Of a stretch of DNA of 64,000 bases, positions 10,478 to 23,216 are shown piece after piece. Position 1 is the stretch's first letter. Each line of letters opens with the position of its first letter. The stretch covers positions 4,672-68,671 of the forward strand of contig MU619369.1 in assembly GCA_025201805.1 (NCBI GenBank). The letters are read 5' to 3'. The stretch is from Parasitella parasitica. Lineage: Eukaryota; Mucoromycota; Mucoromycetes; Mucorales; Mucoraceae. The notes beneath the pieces were generated by a model. It saw only the letters and a list, made by a program, of their open reading frames with translations. It did no database searches and was not told the origin of the DNA. The position numbers and the translations under genes were made by a program.

Positions 10478-10487
10478 CTTTTATACT
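10478..10487 (-). promoter_or_regulatory. TATA-like box of cluster member 5
   Basis: AGTATAAAAG on the minus strand, about 77 bp upstream of the ATG at 10401. Confidence 0.35.
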
Positions 10488-11383
10488 GTCTTTCGAATAG
10501 GGTTTTTCAGGAGAAAAAGAGAGAGTAAGATACACAATACATTTAGATATGCATGAATTTAGCTCTTCTCCCTAAAATACGAATGTATTTCTACATATGC
10601 TGAATTGAACAAGTTATGCTATGTACAGTAATGTTTTCTTTGTGATGAATACATTATAGCAAAACCTCGGTTGGTATTATTATGTGTTAGTAGGTTACTA
10701 ATATACATTTCATTGATTCTCACTGACATACATATTATGTGCAGGGTAAATAGAGTCTGTACTAGTCTTTTTGCATCCAAATGGTGTGCTTTGCAAACGC
10801 ACAGAAATTTTTTTCAGATAAAAGTCTATAGTTTGCATAGTTATTACCTAAAATAGCGATTATGCATATATCTTGAATACTTTCGATTATTATAGTCAAA
10901 ATTTACATTCTTGAGGTCAGATTTGACAAGGTGTGTGTGTTTTCAATCCAGCTCACCCCAAATGTAAATTAAATTAAGCCCGCGGGTGATTAAGAAGCCA
11001 CGGCATCTATTTAGTGAATAATAAAATAGCATTTTATTATGTGTAAGTGTTCACTTTCTTTCAAGACAGCCAAAAAATAATACTCCAAAGATGTAAATGT
11101 CGCAAAAAAAAAATGCGTTTGCAATCGGACAAAACAAATGGTAAATGCGTATTCAAAAGGTATTTTTATTTATGAACATACACTGCAATGAAATAGAATG
11201 TAGTGCTATTACATCCTCAAGCTGCAATTTCGTGGCGGTGTCAACGGAATGACTTGGTTTTTAAGTGCATCGATTTGTAGTTTATGTGGGAATTCAGCCA
11301 ACCAAAGGCTACTTTTTTGAATTAAAAACAAGCTTCGTGTCTCTTTTTCACTTTTCTTTTATTTTCCAAAACATAAAACAACA
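10488..11383. other. intergenic between the secreted cluster and the dehydrogenase
   Basis: About 900 bp of AT-rich DNA with divergent promoters for the genes at 10401 (minus) and 11384 (plus). No further gene or repeat seen. Confidence 0.5.
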
Positions 11384-12829
<1,446 letters not shown>

Positions 12830-12976
12830 GTTGTAATAAAATGAATAGAGGTGTGTTGCCATGCTGTTACATGGAAATTTCATGCACACGTGATAAAATA
12901 AAATGCAGCTTGTAATCAACTTGATCTTTTCCTCTTTTTTTTTTCGTTTTTTCTCCATACAACTTCATCAACCAAG

Positions 12977-15900
12977 ATGTCCGAAAAACGTAGCATAAAG
13001 ACCAACAATGGCGACGAGAAGAGTAGTAGTGTACTTTCAAGACCGCCTCTGAAAAAGAGGTTCGTGTTAGGATCCGGTACAACATCGACCGTTAGAGATC
13101 CGCACCCACCAAAAAGACAGGCGTTTGCTAATGTAGGAAACACCCAGATTAATCCCCTATGATTTGATCCGTATTCATCAAACTACCATAGAAATTGCCT
13201 GATAATCTGTCAAAGAAAGAGCTGCTGGAACACATGTATTCAGTCAAAGTAAAACCACTGACCCCAAGTATTGACCGAAACTTAACCACGTATGAAATGT
13301 AGAATGCTTACATTCAAGAAAAGCAATACTTGGGCCAATTGAAAGATAATGCCGCTGAAGCAAATGCGCTATATGGCGCTATTAGGTTACAATTTACGAT
13401 GGTAAGGATATTTTATTTTCTGATCTGTTGAACAAATCGCGAGAAAATGCAGGAAACTTACCACTACTTTCATTGCCATAATCACTACTATGGCTGTTGA
13501 AGCTCCGCGATGAACTTGCTGCATTTCCTGCGATTGGCAACTTACCAGGTATTATATCATCAGCATGCAGTCTTGACAATGTTGACGTTTTAGTACAATC
13601 ACATAGGCGAGAGTGAAAATAGCAGCATAGCGAATCAATTGAAGCAGGTGTGCTTAAAAATCACTGAGAAAATCCAAAGTTGGAACGCACAAACGAATCA
13701 ATTGATGTCGGCCGAATTTCAAAGCGCAGGTAGATTGAGCAAAGTGAAGTTTGGCAATATTTTTCCAGGTTTTTTTTTTTAAAAAAAAAAAAAAAATGCA
13801 TGTAGATTTGGAGAAGCAAGGCCAGACCTTGTCAAACTATATTCGATTTGATATGGAGCAGCTTGTAGCTTCGGATCCTGGGACCACCGTCAATTCTCTC
13901 AGACAAGCAAACGAAACGAAATTGAGTCTCATAGCAAAGACCACGAGCGACATTAAATCTACTCTTGGCCACCTTGAGAAATCAAACGATTTACTTGAAA
14001 ATTGTGTACAGTCTATTGCTTCCATTGAAAAGCGTCAAGATCGACTGCAAAGCGATGTGGTCGCCTCTGCACTTGGCTCCCTATCGACATCCACACCTGT
14101 CGGCGACAAAGAAGTAGACATGACAGAACAACCAGATGAACTACCGCAACGCACTCAAATGGACAAGCTAATTGAATGTCAACAGCTATTGGCATCTCGT
14201 AACCAAGAACTGGCCCAAAATCAGCAGGACAGAGAAGAGCTACATTCTAGACTTGATGATCTTCTGGATAGATTAGCAAGACTAAGCAGCGATTACATCA
14301 AATATAATTCAATTTATGTCAATCATTTGCAATTTATGGATGAATTAGAGTGCAATCTGGCAGATTACTACGAGCAAAGGAGGATCCATTTACTGAAAGA
14401 AGAGGACATTTTCTCAAGAGAAAGGGAACAATTGGTTAACCAACAAAAGTCTGAAATGGCGTCAAGAGAGGCCATGTTCGCAAATGAAACAAAACGCTTA
14501 CAAGAAACCTTAACCCGGATTCGTCATAATCGTGATGAGCTGCAACACGTTTTCCAAAGACGCGTGATGGAAGAAAAGGAAGCGAGGGCGTACAATGACC
14601 AAATAATAAAGGTCGCCGACGAACAGCAGGTACGTGGAAAATATGCATATTTTGTGTTGCCATAGAGATTATATATACAGACGGTGGTTGTGACCAATGT
14701 GCTATTTTAGAGCCGCATGGTTGAATTGGAACAAGATGTATTACACAAGCGCCAAGCAATGGACACGGAGACATTACTGCCAGACGATTATCTAAACTAT
14801 CGTAAGTTGAAACTGCAGATAGAGTAAGTTTTAATTTACTGGCGAATGTGTCTTATCAGAGCGAAGCATATTATTTATTATTACTTGCAGGAAAACACAT
14901 GGCATCTTGCATGGTTTACGGCAGCACAAACAAGTAAATAATGCCCAGCGTGTTATGGATTCGCCACTCATGGACATATTAAATTTACTCATCCTACACA
15001 GACAGCAGCTAGAATTGCTGATTCTTTTTTACGAAAACGTTGGTGTGCTTGGTTTGGCATACAAAACAGGAGAAAACTTACACGCGCGGTTTATTTTTAG
15101 ACTGAATTGGACCTTTATGCCCAAATGGATTACGACGGCAGCGCCATTGAACGCCGAATACCCCTTATACAACGTCAGATCAATGATAAAAGAGCCCACC
15201 AACAAAAGCTGCAGGCAGAGATAAGCAAATTTGTATCCTCAAATGCAAAGCTGGCAGACAAAAAGCATGAAAATGACATACAGTACGCACAGCACCGACA
15301 TCAAACCCAATTGCATGAGAAATCCATCTCGCATTTAGATGAGAAAATAGCATCAATCGAAGCCGAAATCGTGAGTTTATGCTTTCTTTTGTTTCTGAAA
15401 ACCAAAACAAAAAAAAAAGCTCCAATGATTCATATATCGTGAATATAGATGGAAAAGGAGAAGGACCTTGGACAATTAGAGACCAATGTGGAACATTACA
15501 GATTGACATTTGATGATATTTCTCAGGAGAGCAATGAGCTACAATCGAATTATGAGAAATACGAATCGCATTTGAGCCAGCTGCTAGATATGGCAAAGGA
15601 AAAAAACAAGATTTTAGAGCAGGAAACGCTGCTCGTCCAGCAAGCCAAGAGCGAGCATGAAAAGTTTCTGAAAAGATGGAATTTGATCCAGCAAGGCGAA
15701 AATCCAGCGTCGCAAGAGTTAATTGATGAAGTGGAGGAGCTTCGGGTACGTTTTGATGGTTGCACATAGACGACGTCGCATTTACCAAAAGTCAACAGGC
15801 ACACTTTAAATGCAGTGCTTGCAAGACTCGCACCAGGGAATGTATTTTGACTAGCTGTATGCATACATTCTGCAATGAGTGTATAAGAATTCGATTGGAA

Positions 15901-15981
15901 ACCAGACAGCGAAGATGCCCCTCTTGCGCGATTACCTTTGGAGCCTCTGATGTCAAGGGTATTTGTTTGTATGGCAAATAA
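12977..15981 (+). CDS. BRE1: E3 ubiquitin ligase Bre1 (histone H2B monoubiquitination)
   Basis: The gene starts with a basic N-terminus (MSEKRSIKTNNGDEKSS), continues through several hundred residues of coiled coil (exons near 13192-13248, 13315-13399, 13606-13726, 13807-14629, 14711-14823, 14891-15048, 15103-15370 and 15450-15744), and ends in a C-terminal C3HC4 RING: CSACKTRTRECILTSCMH, CNECI, CPSCAITFG. Position and wording of the RING match Bre1/RNF20-40, which ubiquitinates histone H2B with Rad6. Some internal boundaries (13400-13606 and 14930-15103) are uncertain; a T12/A-run lies in the intron at 13727-13806. The stop is at 15979-15981. Identity is firm, the exact exon chain less so. 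Confidence 0.85.
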
Positions 15982-16102
15982 AATAATATGACCCCCTCCT
16001 TTTTTCATCTTAGACAAAACCAATGATGATGAAAACAAAAATTCCTTCTCGAGTGCCTGAACACCTCCTTAATAGTTTGTGTAATTTTATGCACTAAAAA
16101 CA

Positions 16103-16110
16103 TATATAAA
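16103..16110 (+). promoter_or_regulatory. TATA box of the two-cysteine peptide precursor
   Basis: TATATAAA, about 66 bp upstream of the ATG at 16176. Confidence 0.5.
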
Positions 16111-16175
16111 TGGCCAAGTTCCTTTCTCGTTTTTTTAACTGCCCTTTTTCTGGATAATCATATTAAATTCTAAAA

Positions 16176-16424
16176 ATGAAATTATACGCTCTTATTTTGA
16201 CCATTCTTTCTATCCAAATTGCTCTTGTTTATGCCGCTGAACGCAAAGCTCAACTTTCTCGCCGCAATATTAAAAAATATCTCGCAGAAGAAACTACCAT
16301 CGAGGAACGTTCAATTGATCATGGTTTGTATCTGATAAAAAAGTCAGTGCGTGCATAGAAACTTACTCGTTGGTCTCTTTTAGACAAGCGTGGTTCCGAC
16401 AGATGCCCTTGGATACGTTGTTAA
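16176..16424 (+). CDS. secreted prepropeptide ending in a Lys-Arg site and a two-cysteine decapeptide
   Basis: Two exons, 16176-16323 and 16384-16424, give 62 residues. The signal peptide is MKLYALILTILSIQIALVYA. A pro-region follows with RKAQLSRR, a motif nearly repeated as RKARLSRR in the gene at 18853. The 60-base intron (GTTTGT donor, pyrimidine-rich TTTTAG acceptor) keeps phase and brings in DKR followed by GSDRCPWIRC and a stop. Kex2 cleavage after KR would free a ten-residue peptide that could close a disulfide ring. Unspliced, the frame stops after 60 residues (LYLIKKSVRA) and loses the cysteines. The function is not known; a secreted signal or antimicrobial peptide is an inference. 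Confidence 0.68.
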
Positions 16425-16749
16425 ATATTTGCCAGCACTACTATCAATGTCATTGACATATGTACTATTAGATCCATGTAAAATTCCTTGAGAAATAAAT
16501 GTCCCCTGAACGAGGGCTATCATGTAATAATAAAATACTTTGTAACATTAGCCCTATTTTAGAATGAGTCACTACGGGAGGATTCAGATCCAGGAGTGAA
16601 CACATTTATACAGACTAAATATTGGCTTTAAACCAGACAAGTAAAAAGGAGAAACTTGTAATATGTGTATATCTAGGCTATAATCCAGCATAATGGGGTT
16701 TTGTCTCTCTTTTTTTCCATCTCTTTTTCCATCCTATTTAACACATATT

Positions 16750-16968
16750 ATGAAATCGTCCGCATTATCACTTCTTGTGTTACTACTGTCATCGTCTGCC
16801 ACTACTGTTATTACTGCACTTCCAGCGCCAGAGCCACAGCAACAGCCAGCCATTATAGCCCCAATGGACATTGCAACGCCAGTGAAGCAAGATACTGACC
16901 AGATAAACAGAATTCTTCATGAAGGCACACTATTCCTGAGTTTCCCTGATAACGGTCCAGAGGAATAA
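16750..16968 (+). CDS. small secreted protein, plus-strand cluster
   Basis: Single exon, 72 residues. I used the Met at 16750 because it begins a typical signal peptide (MKSSALSLLVLLLSSSATTV); 19 upstream in-frame residues are Phe/Ser-rich and look like leader DNA. The mature part is short, with Pro and Gln (LPAPEPQQQPAIIAP), an amphipathic stretch (INRILHEGTLFLSFP) and an acidic end (DNGPEE). There is no cysteine and no dibasic site, which sets it apart from its neighbours. No known domain; function unknown. Confidence 0.65.
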   Translation: MKSSALSLLVLLLSSSATTVITALPAPEPQQQPAIIAPMDIATPVKQDTDQINRILHEGTLFLSFPDNGPEE

Positions 16969-17225
16969 ATTAATAATAAATCTACATTTTTCACATCGTC
17001 CATGTACATTGCTATATTTTACCACATTTATTAACGGGGTCAATTTTTTAATTTGTATAAATAAATGTACCTTGCAAATTGTCTTTGTGTATAAACATTC
17101 CTTCAGTATCAAGCATGGTCAGCGCCTTGAAGTTTTTTAGTGGCTAGGGGTTCATATTACTTTTCATCATACTAGACGTATGAAAAAAGGTTGCTAAATT
17201 ACTGCCACATACCAACTGATAGTAC

Positions 17226-17233
17226 TATATAAA
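17226..17233 (+). promoter_or_regulatory. TATA box of the 216-residue secreted protein
   Basis: TATATAAA, about 80 bp upstream of the ATG at 17313. Confidence 0.5.
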
Positions 17234-17312
17234 CACTTACATTCATGCCCTTTCTTTTTTTTTTTGTTTTTCTGTCCAAGTATTCCATACACAAGCTCAT
17301 TCGTCCTTATCG

Positions 17313-17963
17313 ATGCGCATTTCATCTGTAATTTTGTCAATTAGCATAGCACTTGGTGTAGTTTACGCTGTTGAAAGTAATCACGAAAAACAAACACTGA
17401 TTTCTGATTATGGACTAAAGAAAAGATCGACACTGATAAAACGTGATTATGCTACGACGTTAAAATATCTGCGTGCTGCCATGGCCAGTTATCGAAAAGA
17501 TGCCGTGACTCCACCTTCTGCTGCATTCGTGCAGTTAGAACAGAGTTTGTCTCCTCAACCAGTCAAGGCAGCACAACCACCGCCAGAAGTAGTGGACCCT
17601 GTTTGGGCGGTAGAAACAGAACCCATGCCATCACCTTCTAAGCAGCAAGTTATATCATCACCAGCTACGCCTGAACTACAAGGTCCTCAGCATTTGGATG
17701 CACCTGAACCGTCTACGCCTGATTGGGAAGCCTCTTCTCCTTCCCCCGACTCGTCCTCTTCTTCAATCGATTCTGCTACACCCCCTGAACAGCCTGCGAA
17801 TGAGAAATCTGCCTCTCCAGAATTAGTCAATGAGAGAAAAGAAAAGAGCCTTCCTATCAACGCAGATATTGAAGAAGATGATACTTTTGATCCAGAAGAA
17901 GACCCAGATGATGTTGACGACCCTCCCATTGTGAACGGAGTAGCAGTAGATAGAGAAGAGTAG
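17313..17963 (+). CDS. secreted Pro/Ser-rich acidic protein, plus-strand cluster
   Basis: Single exon, 216 residues. Signal peptide MRISSVILSISIALGVVYA, then two basic sites (GLKKR and LIKR) followed by a basic, probably helical segment (DYATTLKYLRAAMASYRKD). The rest is disordered: Pro/Ser/Gln-rich, with runs such as SPSPDSSSSS, ending in a strongly acidic region (EEDDTFDPEEDPDD). The plan of signal, dibasic site, short helix, low-complexity body and acidic tail resembles the gene at 18853 and, more loosely, the minus-strand cluster. Unknown function; a processed secreted peptide or an effector-like protein is possible. Confidence 0.75.
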   Translation: MRISSVILSISIALGVVYAVESNHEKQTLISDYGLKKRSTLIKRDYATTLKYLRAAMASYRKDAVTPPSAAFVQLEQSLSPQPVKAAQPPPEVVDPVWAVETEPMPSPSKQQVISSPATPELQGPQHLDAPEPSTPDWEASSPSPDSSSSSIDSATPPEQPANEKSASPELVNERKEKSLPINADIEEDDTFDPEEDPDDVDDPPIVNGVAVDREE

Positions 17964-18796
17964 TTCGTTAGCCAATAAAATTGCATGCCATCATATCATA
18001 CTATTCGGCTGTTTGTCCTGCACATAATCAAATGAGTGTAGACACTAATGCTCTGACATACATGCTATCACATCATTCTCTCCTATAGTAATGCAGAGAA
18101 CTGTTGTCTCGTATATTTGGTGAGAAAGATTCACAGGTTACAGAAAAGAAGGGGTTTGTAGAGTGAGTGTGATGTGGCAAGGTAGCATTATGGTGTCTAA
18201 AATGCAAACACTAGCATAAAATGTTATCCTGCACGGTCAATCCAATATTCTTTGTTTGCCTCAAGTATAAAGAATATATGGCAGATTAGGTGGGTGTGTT
18301 TGTTTGTTTACCTCTTGGAACAATAAGACTTGTACATGTACACTATATAACTGCCTTTTGCGCCTTTTCGTTTTGGAGTATCAAGAGACACGGCAGACGT
18401 AGGCTTCGTTGGAAGGGGAAAGAGATGTCTTTGCTCCTATGTTTGATATTTGATAGTATCATGATGGTTACGGTGATATTTGCTGATACTTTTGCTGGAT
18501 GAAATGCGTGACAACCCACGCCTCCCCCCCCCCCCTTGACCCCCTTTCACTTTCATTGATCGATGTATGCTTGATGATTGCTTTTCACAGGCTATAAACT
18601 TCAAGAGACGTTTGGGTCGATATATATATATGGACAGGAAAAAACTTGTATCAGGAAAATGCTACGTAATATTTCTTTACATTGTGCCTTTAGCTTATTT
18701 ATACCTCCCCCGTATACATGGCGCCAATCCTGGTTAGCGGGAAGGGGGGGGGGCAAATGCAGCGATATTTTGAGGAGAGAGCCTTCGCCGAAAACA
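17964..18796. other. intergenic with a C12 and a G10 tract
   Basis: Upstream DNA of the gene at 18853. A run of 12 C at 18524-18535 and a run of 10 G at 18744-18753 lie about 210 bp apart. A 70-codon plus-strand frame at 18290-18502 has no convincing protein features. Confidence 0.5.
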
Positions 18797-18804
18797 TATA
18801 AAAA
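18797..18804 (+). promoter_or_regulatory. TATA box of the Ala-rich secreted protein
   Basis: TATAAAAA, about 49 bp upstream of the ATG at 18853. Confidence 0.5.
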
Positions 18805-18852
18805 GAGGGACTTTTGAATGAATATTCAATAAACCAACATCTCTACAACAAA

Positions 18853-19290
18853 ATGACAAGAATCATCGTCTTATTGTTTGCCATGGCCATTATGGTCTCA
18901 TCATGTCTTGCTGCTGGCAGTATTCAGAGAAAGGCTCGCCTTTCAAGAAGAGAAGTTCCCGATGCAAAGACTGCAGTCAAATTGGCTCAATTTGGCGTGC
19001 ACAACATGCTGGGTATTGCAACAACGACTACAAATCAAGAGTTACATCTTTTCCAACCAAAGACACCACCAGCCACTGCTTCTGGAAATACCGGTGCTCC
19101 TGCTCTAGGTAATGCTGCCGCTACTCAAGACAAAACTGCTGCTGAAGGCGATGCTGCTGCTTCTACTGAAAGCAAAGCTACTACTTCTCCTGCCAAGGAC
19201 GGCGCTGCTGCTGATGTTGAGGATGGAACTGATGCTACCGCTGAAAGTGGCGATGTTCAAGACGAAGCTGGAGAAGACACTAGCTCATAA
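18853..19290 (+). CDS. secreted Ala/Thr-rich acidic protein, plus-strand cluster
   Basis: Single exon, 145 residues, using the Met at 18853 that starts the signal peptide (MTRIIVLLFAMAIMVSSCLA); 13 residues upstream are not signal-like. The pro-region has RKARLSRR, almost identical to RKAQLSRR in the gene at 16176, and the site is followed by a helix-prone segment (DAKTAVKLAQFGVHNMLG). The C-terminal half is low complexity, rich in Ala, Thr and acidic residues, ending EAGEDTSS. The shared motif ties this gene to the two-cysteine precursor by descent or common processing. Function unknown. Confidence 0.75.
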   Translation: MTRIIVLLFAMAIMVSSCLAAGSIQRKARLSRREVPDAKTAVKLAQFGVHNMLGIATTTTNQELHLFQPKTPPATASGNTGAPALGNAAATQDKTAAEGDAAASTESKATTSPAKDGAAADVEDGTDATAESGDVQDEAGEDTSS

Positions 19291-19586
19291 GTTTGAAAGA
19301 CACTCTAAAAGTCTGATTACATTTTGTTACTGAACATACATATACTCGAACAAATTAATTTTAATACTATAATAAAAACATTTTCACTTATAAATGTTTG
19401 CTGTCACCAGGTGGAATAACTGAGCATGCATGCAAAATTCATGATTGTCCAATTCAGTTCAACCACATATGGGCTTGCCTGGAATGACCTGATTTCCGGG
19501 TCGGTCCTACACATGTTCATTTTAATGGAAACAAGTGATGGTTCAATTTCCTCTCTTTTTTTCCTTTAAACCTCATACATAACATA

Positions 19587-20420
19587 ATGGACAAACTTCA
19601 AAAATACTTGAAACCGCATCAGATCGTAGCCCTGATACTTTACCCAAGCACGGTGTTTATAGCATTTATATATTCCACCATTGGACACCCACCAGATTCC
19701 TATTTCAGTAACAAGCGTAATATTTTCAATATGCTCTTTGTCAAAATTGGGTGGTTCTGGGTGACGCTGGTGTATTTTGCATATCTGTATCTAGTTGCGT
19801 CAAAGCGCTTACAGAATACGCAAGCGTTTGTAGGAGGTGCTTCACGCTATGCACTAGTGACGTTATACTGGTACATCATGACACAATGGCTGCTGGGGCC
19901 AAGCTTCATTGACAGAGTCTACGTATTGACGGGCGGTAAATGCACTTCCTTGCTTCAAGATACTAAATTGAATGCAGATTTGGCCATGGTAGTTCAGCAA
20001 CAAGTGTGTCGTAAGATGGGAGGTCAATGGACTGGCGGACACGATGTTTCTGGACATTGTGTTTTGCTGATTCACGCAAGTTTGTTTTTATGGGAGGAGT
20101 TAAGCTGGATGTTCTACAATGCAAAGCCATTTATTCAGATGAAGACACGCGAACGTGCCCAGTACTTTTCTGTGGTCAGCGTCTTGTTGCTTGCGTCATT
20201 GTGGTATTTGATGCTTTTCATGACCGGTGTATACTTTCATGGACACTTTGAGATCCTATCTGGCTCGATTTTTGGGATATTGGGCTGGGCATTATTAGTA
20301 CGTACAAATTACGCAAAAAATGTAAATTTCATATGTTTATTTTAATCAAATTTATAATAGTATCTTGGTGTATTCCCTAGGCTTCCAGAAATTGGTCTTG
20401 CGGCAGCAGCAATTCAATAG
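19587..20420 (+). CDS. FIT family protein (FITM2 / Scs3 / Yft2 homologue)
   Basis: Two exons, 19587-20297 and 20361-20420, give 256 residues. Multiple membrane helices are evident, and both signature regions of fat-storage-inducing proteins are present: GGHDVSGHCVLLIHASLFLW and YFHGHFEILSGSIFG, each carrying one of the two conserved histidines of the lipid phosphatase-like active site. The family resides in the endoplasmic reticulum, acts on acyl-CoA or related lipid phosphates, and supports lipid-droplet budding. The length is typical. It converges with the Ubp14 gene, whose stop lies 47 bp away. Confidence 0.93.
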
Positions 20421-20466
20421 ACATTTGTATAGTATAAATAAAACAAAACCTTTATAGATTTTGCTA

Positions 20467-23216
20467 CTACGTTTGTCTTTTCAGAAAATAGAGATATGCT
20501 TCTCCAATAGGTGGGTTCGGGGCAACGGCGACTTTGTTATCATTGAACAATATCCATTCGCCATCCTTGTAGACATGAGCTACGTAGTGACCGCAGTGAA
20601 CAGAAGTGCCCTTGTGAGATACAAAGGAATCCAGCTTGTAATTGAACGGAGGAGTAGAGTCTGACAATCAAAACAAAGCATGATTACAAATTCGCAGAAA
20701 AAGCAACAAGGTTCTACTTACCGCCGACAACTTCAGGCGAAGTGGCGTCGCTTGCAGCTTGTTCGTCCATTTCTCCATTGTCACCAGGATGACTAAACAG
20801 CCAATCCAGTGCTCTCTCTGTATCGTTATTCTATCAACCCATCCATATCAATTATCAGTCAACCATTTGTGAACCGTTACTCCCAATGCACACAACTTAC
20901 AGTCTCATGTAACGCCTTCTTTGCTTGCTGTGCTGTGAATCCCATTTCTTGCAATGTCGAAATTTGATCTTGAGTTGGCCCAGACGTACCTGTAGCAGCA
21001 GTATTATCGGATGAGGTGGGTAGAGGATCATCAATATCAGGATCCTCCATGTGCTCAAACATCCAGTTCATAGCAATGTCAGCGCCATTGTGACCAGTAT
21101 TCAACAGAGCTCTCTTGCAGCGGTTCTCAGAGAAGCCCATAGCTTTCAACTGGTCAATGTCATTCTGATTAAAAGATGGTCCTGAGCAAGTAGAGGGTTC
21201 AGCAATTTCTTCTGGCAATAACTCTTCTCCTGGCTGCTGACCCAGACCAAGGTATTTGTCAAGTTGTACTGATCCTCGAGGAAAGTTGATGGGAATATCT
21301 TTCAAACTGATAAATGTCACAAACCCCGTACGACATGTCAATACTTACTTAGTTTTTGAGGGACCCAATTGACGAAAGCAAAACGGCGAGGATTAATCAC
21401 CAAAATTTCAGGGAATGTACTAAATTTGACAGATCTACGTGTTGTATTATGATGAGACTTGCATGCAGCAAAGAATAATTAGTTTTTTTTTTTTACCTCT
21501 GAGCAATAGTTTTTTCGTTACAATTGGGACATTGGTATCCATCGACCGTCTCTTCTCTCACAAACACATCCAGGCATTCTGTGAAATCGACGGCTTCGTA
21601 CTCATTTTCAGTATTCTCCTTGAGACGAGCAGGCACTTCTACAGAGATGCAACTTGTCTTGTCCTTTTGATATCGAACCTTTTTACATTTCCCACATTGA
21701 AGGCGCTGTTCGGTGAAAAAATCGAACGCCTTTGTAGGATCGTACTTTGTGGTGTGTTCTCTTTGTTGAATTGTCTTGCACAAGAATTGGAAAAACTCAA
21801 ACGCATCTTGCTGGCGCATAGTGGAGAATTCCTGGTGGTTTTTACCGACAAGAGCCTTGAACATGCCCGGCGCAATGCCGTCTTGATATTGAACACCGTC
21901 ATCATTTGTCATGGGCTGAGAGTATCTTCCCGAGACCAGACCATCCGCTAGTTTGTGCAACTGGCAATGCCAGCAATTGGCAGGATCCGCAGTGCATGTC
22001 AGTGCATGATCGGATAGCTGTTGGTTGTATCTTGATTGAAACTGCTCCAGGTTGAACGCTGCCTGTAAAACGGATGCCATATAGCAACTGTTGCCTAAAT
22101 TCTTGAGTCCAGTATAACCAGCACCAAACTTGGGCTCCAACTGCTTTCCATCCTCGGTTGTCATGCTAAAGTCAAACTTCATGTTTTGCTCCAGTTGTAG
22201 TTCAATCATACTCTTCTCGGTCTTTTGCTGCTGAGCCACGTTGATACCCCAATTAGCTAGATGGGTAGCTAAATTATCGTCGACACGAGCATCATCACAG
22301 CTGTAGCAGTAGATATCCGCAGTACCTTCTGCTGTGATTGTTCCCAACTTCACATTGACGCCATGGCCTGTCTTTTCAAAATGTTCAATAGCGTGATTGT
22401 TGCCTCCAGAACCATCGTACTGTTTGCGACCACATCCCAAATTGCCGCAGACTAAACACAGCCATAAATTTTGATTCAGCTCGCAATCAGCGCAATGCGC
22501 TAGATCTTGGTTCTGCAATTGTTTGGGCTCTTCTTGGACCAAGCACAATGTATGTTCACAGGGGGTGATCACCTCTTCCCAAGCCTTTACCTCAGATTGC
22601 TTGGCAGATGACAGAGATTTCATCACCGCATCAACCATTGCATTCAACTAGATACAAGCCTCAAATTTAATTTTCTTGCGTGAGCTACCAACAAAAGACA
22701 TACCTTGGGCGTAGCCGCTTTGGATTCCTCAGTATTGCAAGCGTAACATCTGACACTAGTGGCAAACTCGTACGTAGGCTCTTCATTCTCCATTACAATA
22801 GCAATTTTGGTGATTTTTTGAGGTGGCGCGTCTTCGTCGCTCTATCAGGCGTTTAGTTTTCAAGTGGACTTTATGCATAAACATGCAAAACAACTTACTC
22901 GTTTGTTGGGATTGGTGACAGTAATGCGACGAATATTAACAGCTAATGGATGGCCTGTGAGCTGACTATGAGTCAGAGCGTGGTGTCTGTCTTTATCCAA
23001 ACAACCACCGTTGAAACATGTTAGACAGACATCAATGCCTTCAGGGCCATCCTATGATGTAGTGTTACGTAGTTTTATCAGAGATGGATGGCACATCAAT
23101 CCAACGTTCTGTTTTCCTACCTGATTATCAAAGCATTGGGTACATTCTTCTTTGTGTACTTGGATGAATTCTGAAGGTGGGTTTAGCGTAGCCTTGTTGA
23201 TATGAGAGCAAACCAT
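20467..23216 (-). CDS. UBP14: ubiquitin carboxyl-terminal hydrolase 14 (USP5/Ubp14 type)
   Basis: Eight exons in phase (23121-23216, 22899-23051, 22704-22841, 21497-22647, 21349-21419, 20901-21298, 20722-20830, 20467-20660) give 769 residues, the usual size. The order is: N-terminal variant zinc finger (HKEECTQCF), ZnF-UBP (CADCELNQNLWLCLVCG), catalytic Cys box GLKNLGNSCYMASV at about residue 317, two UBA domains (QLKAMGFSENRCKRALLN and TLQEMGFTAQQAKKAL), and the His box SVHCGHYVAHV. The enzyme disassembles free polyubiquitin chains in cytosol and nucleus. Start chosen at MVCSHINK, matching the short N-terminus of the family; the 17 residues upstream in frame are leader. The acceptor at 21299-21300 was picked to avoid a stop. 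Confidence 0.95.

Noticed and set aside
16176-16358. Unspliced 60-residue version of the two-cysteine precursor
   Set aside because: The frame reads through a good intron and ends in a random tail; the spliced form gives a processing site and paired cysteines. Kept as the fallback if RNA evidence rejects splicing.
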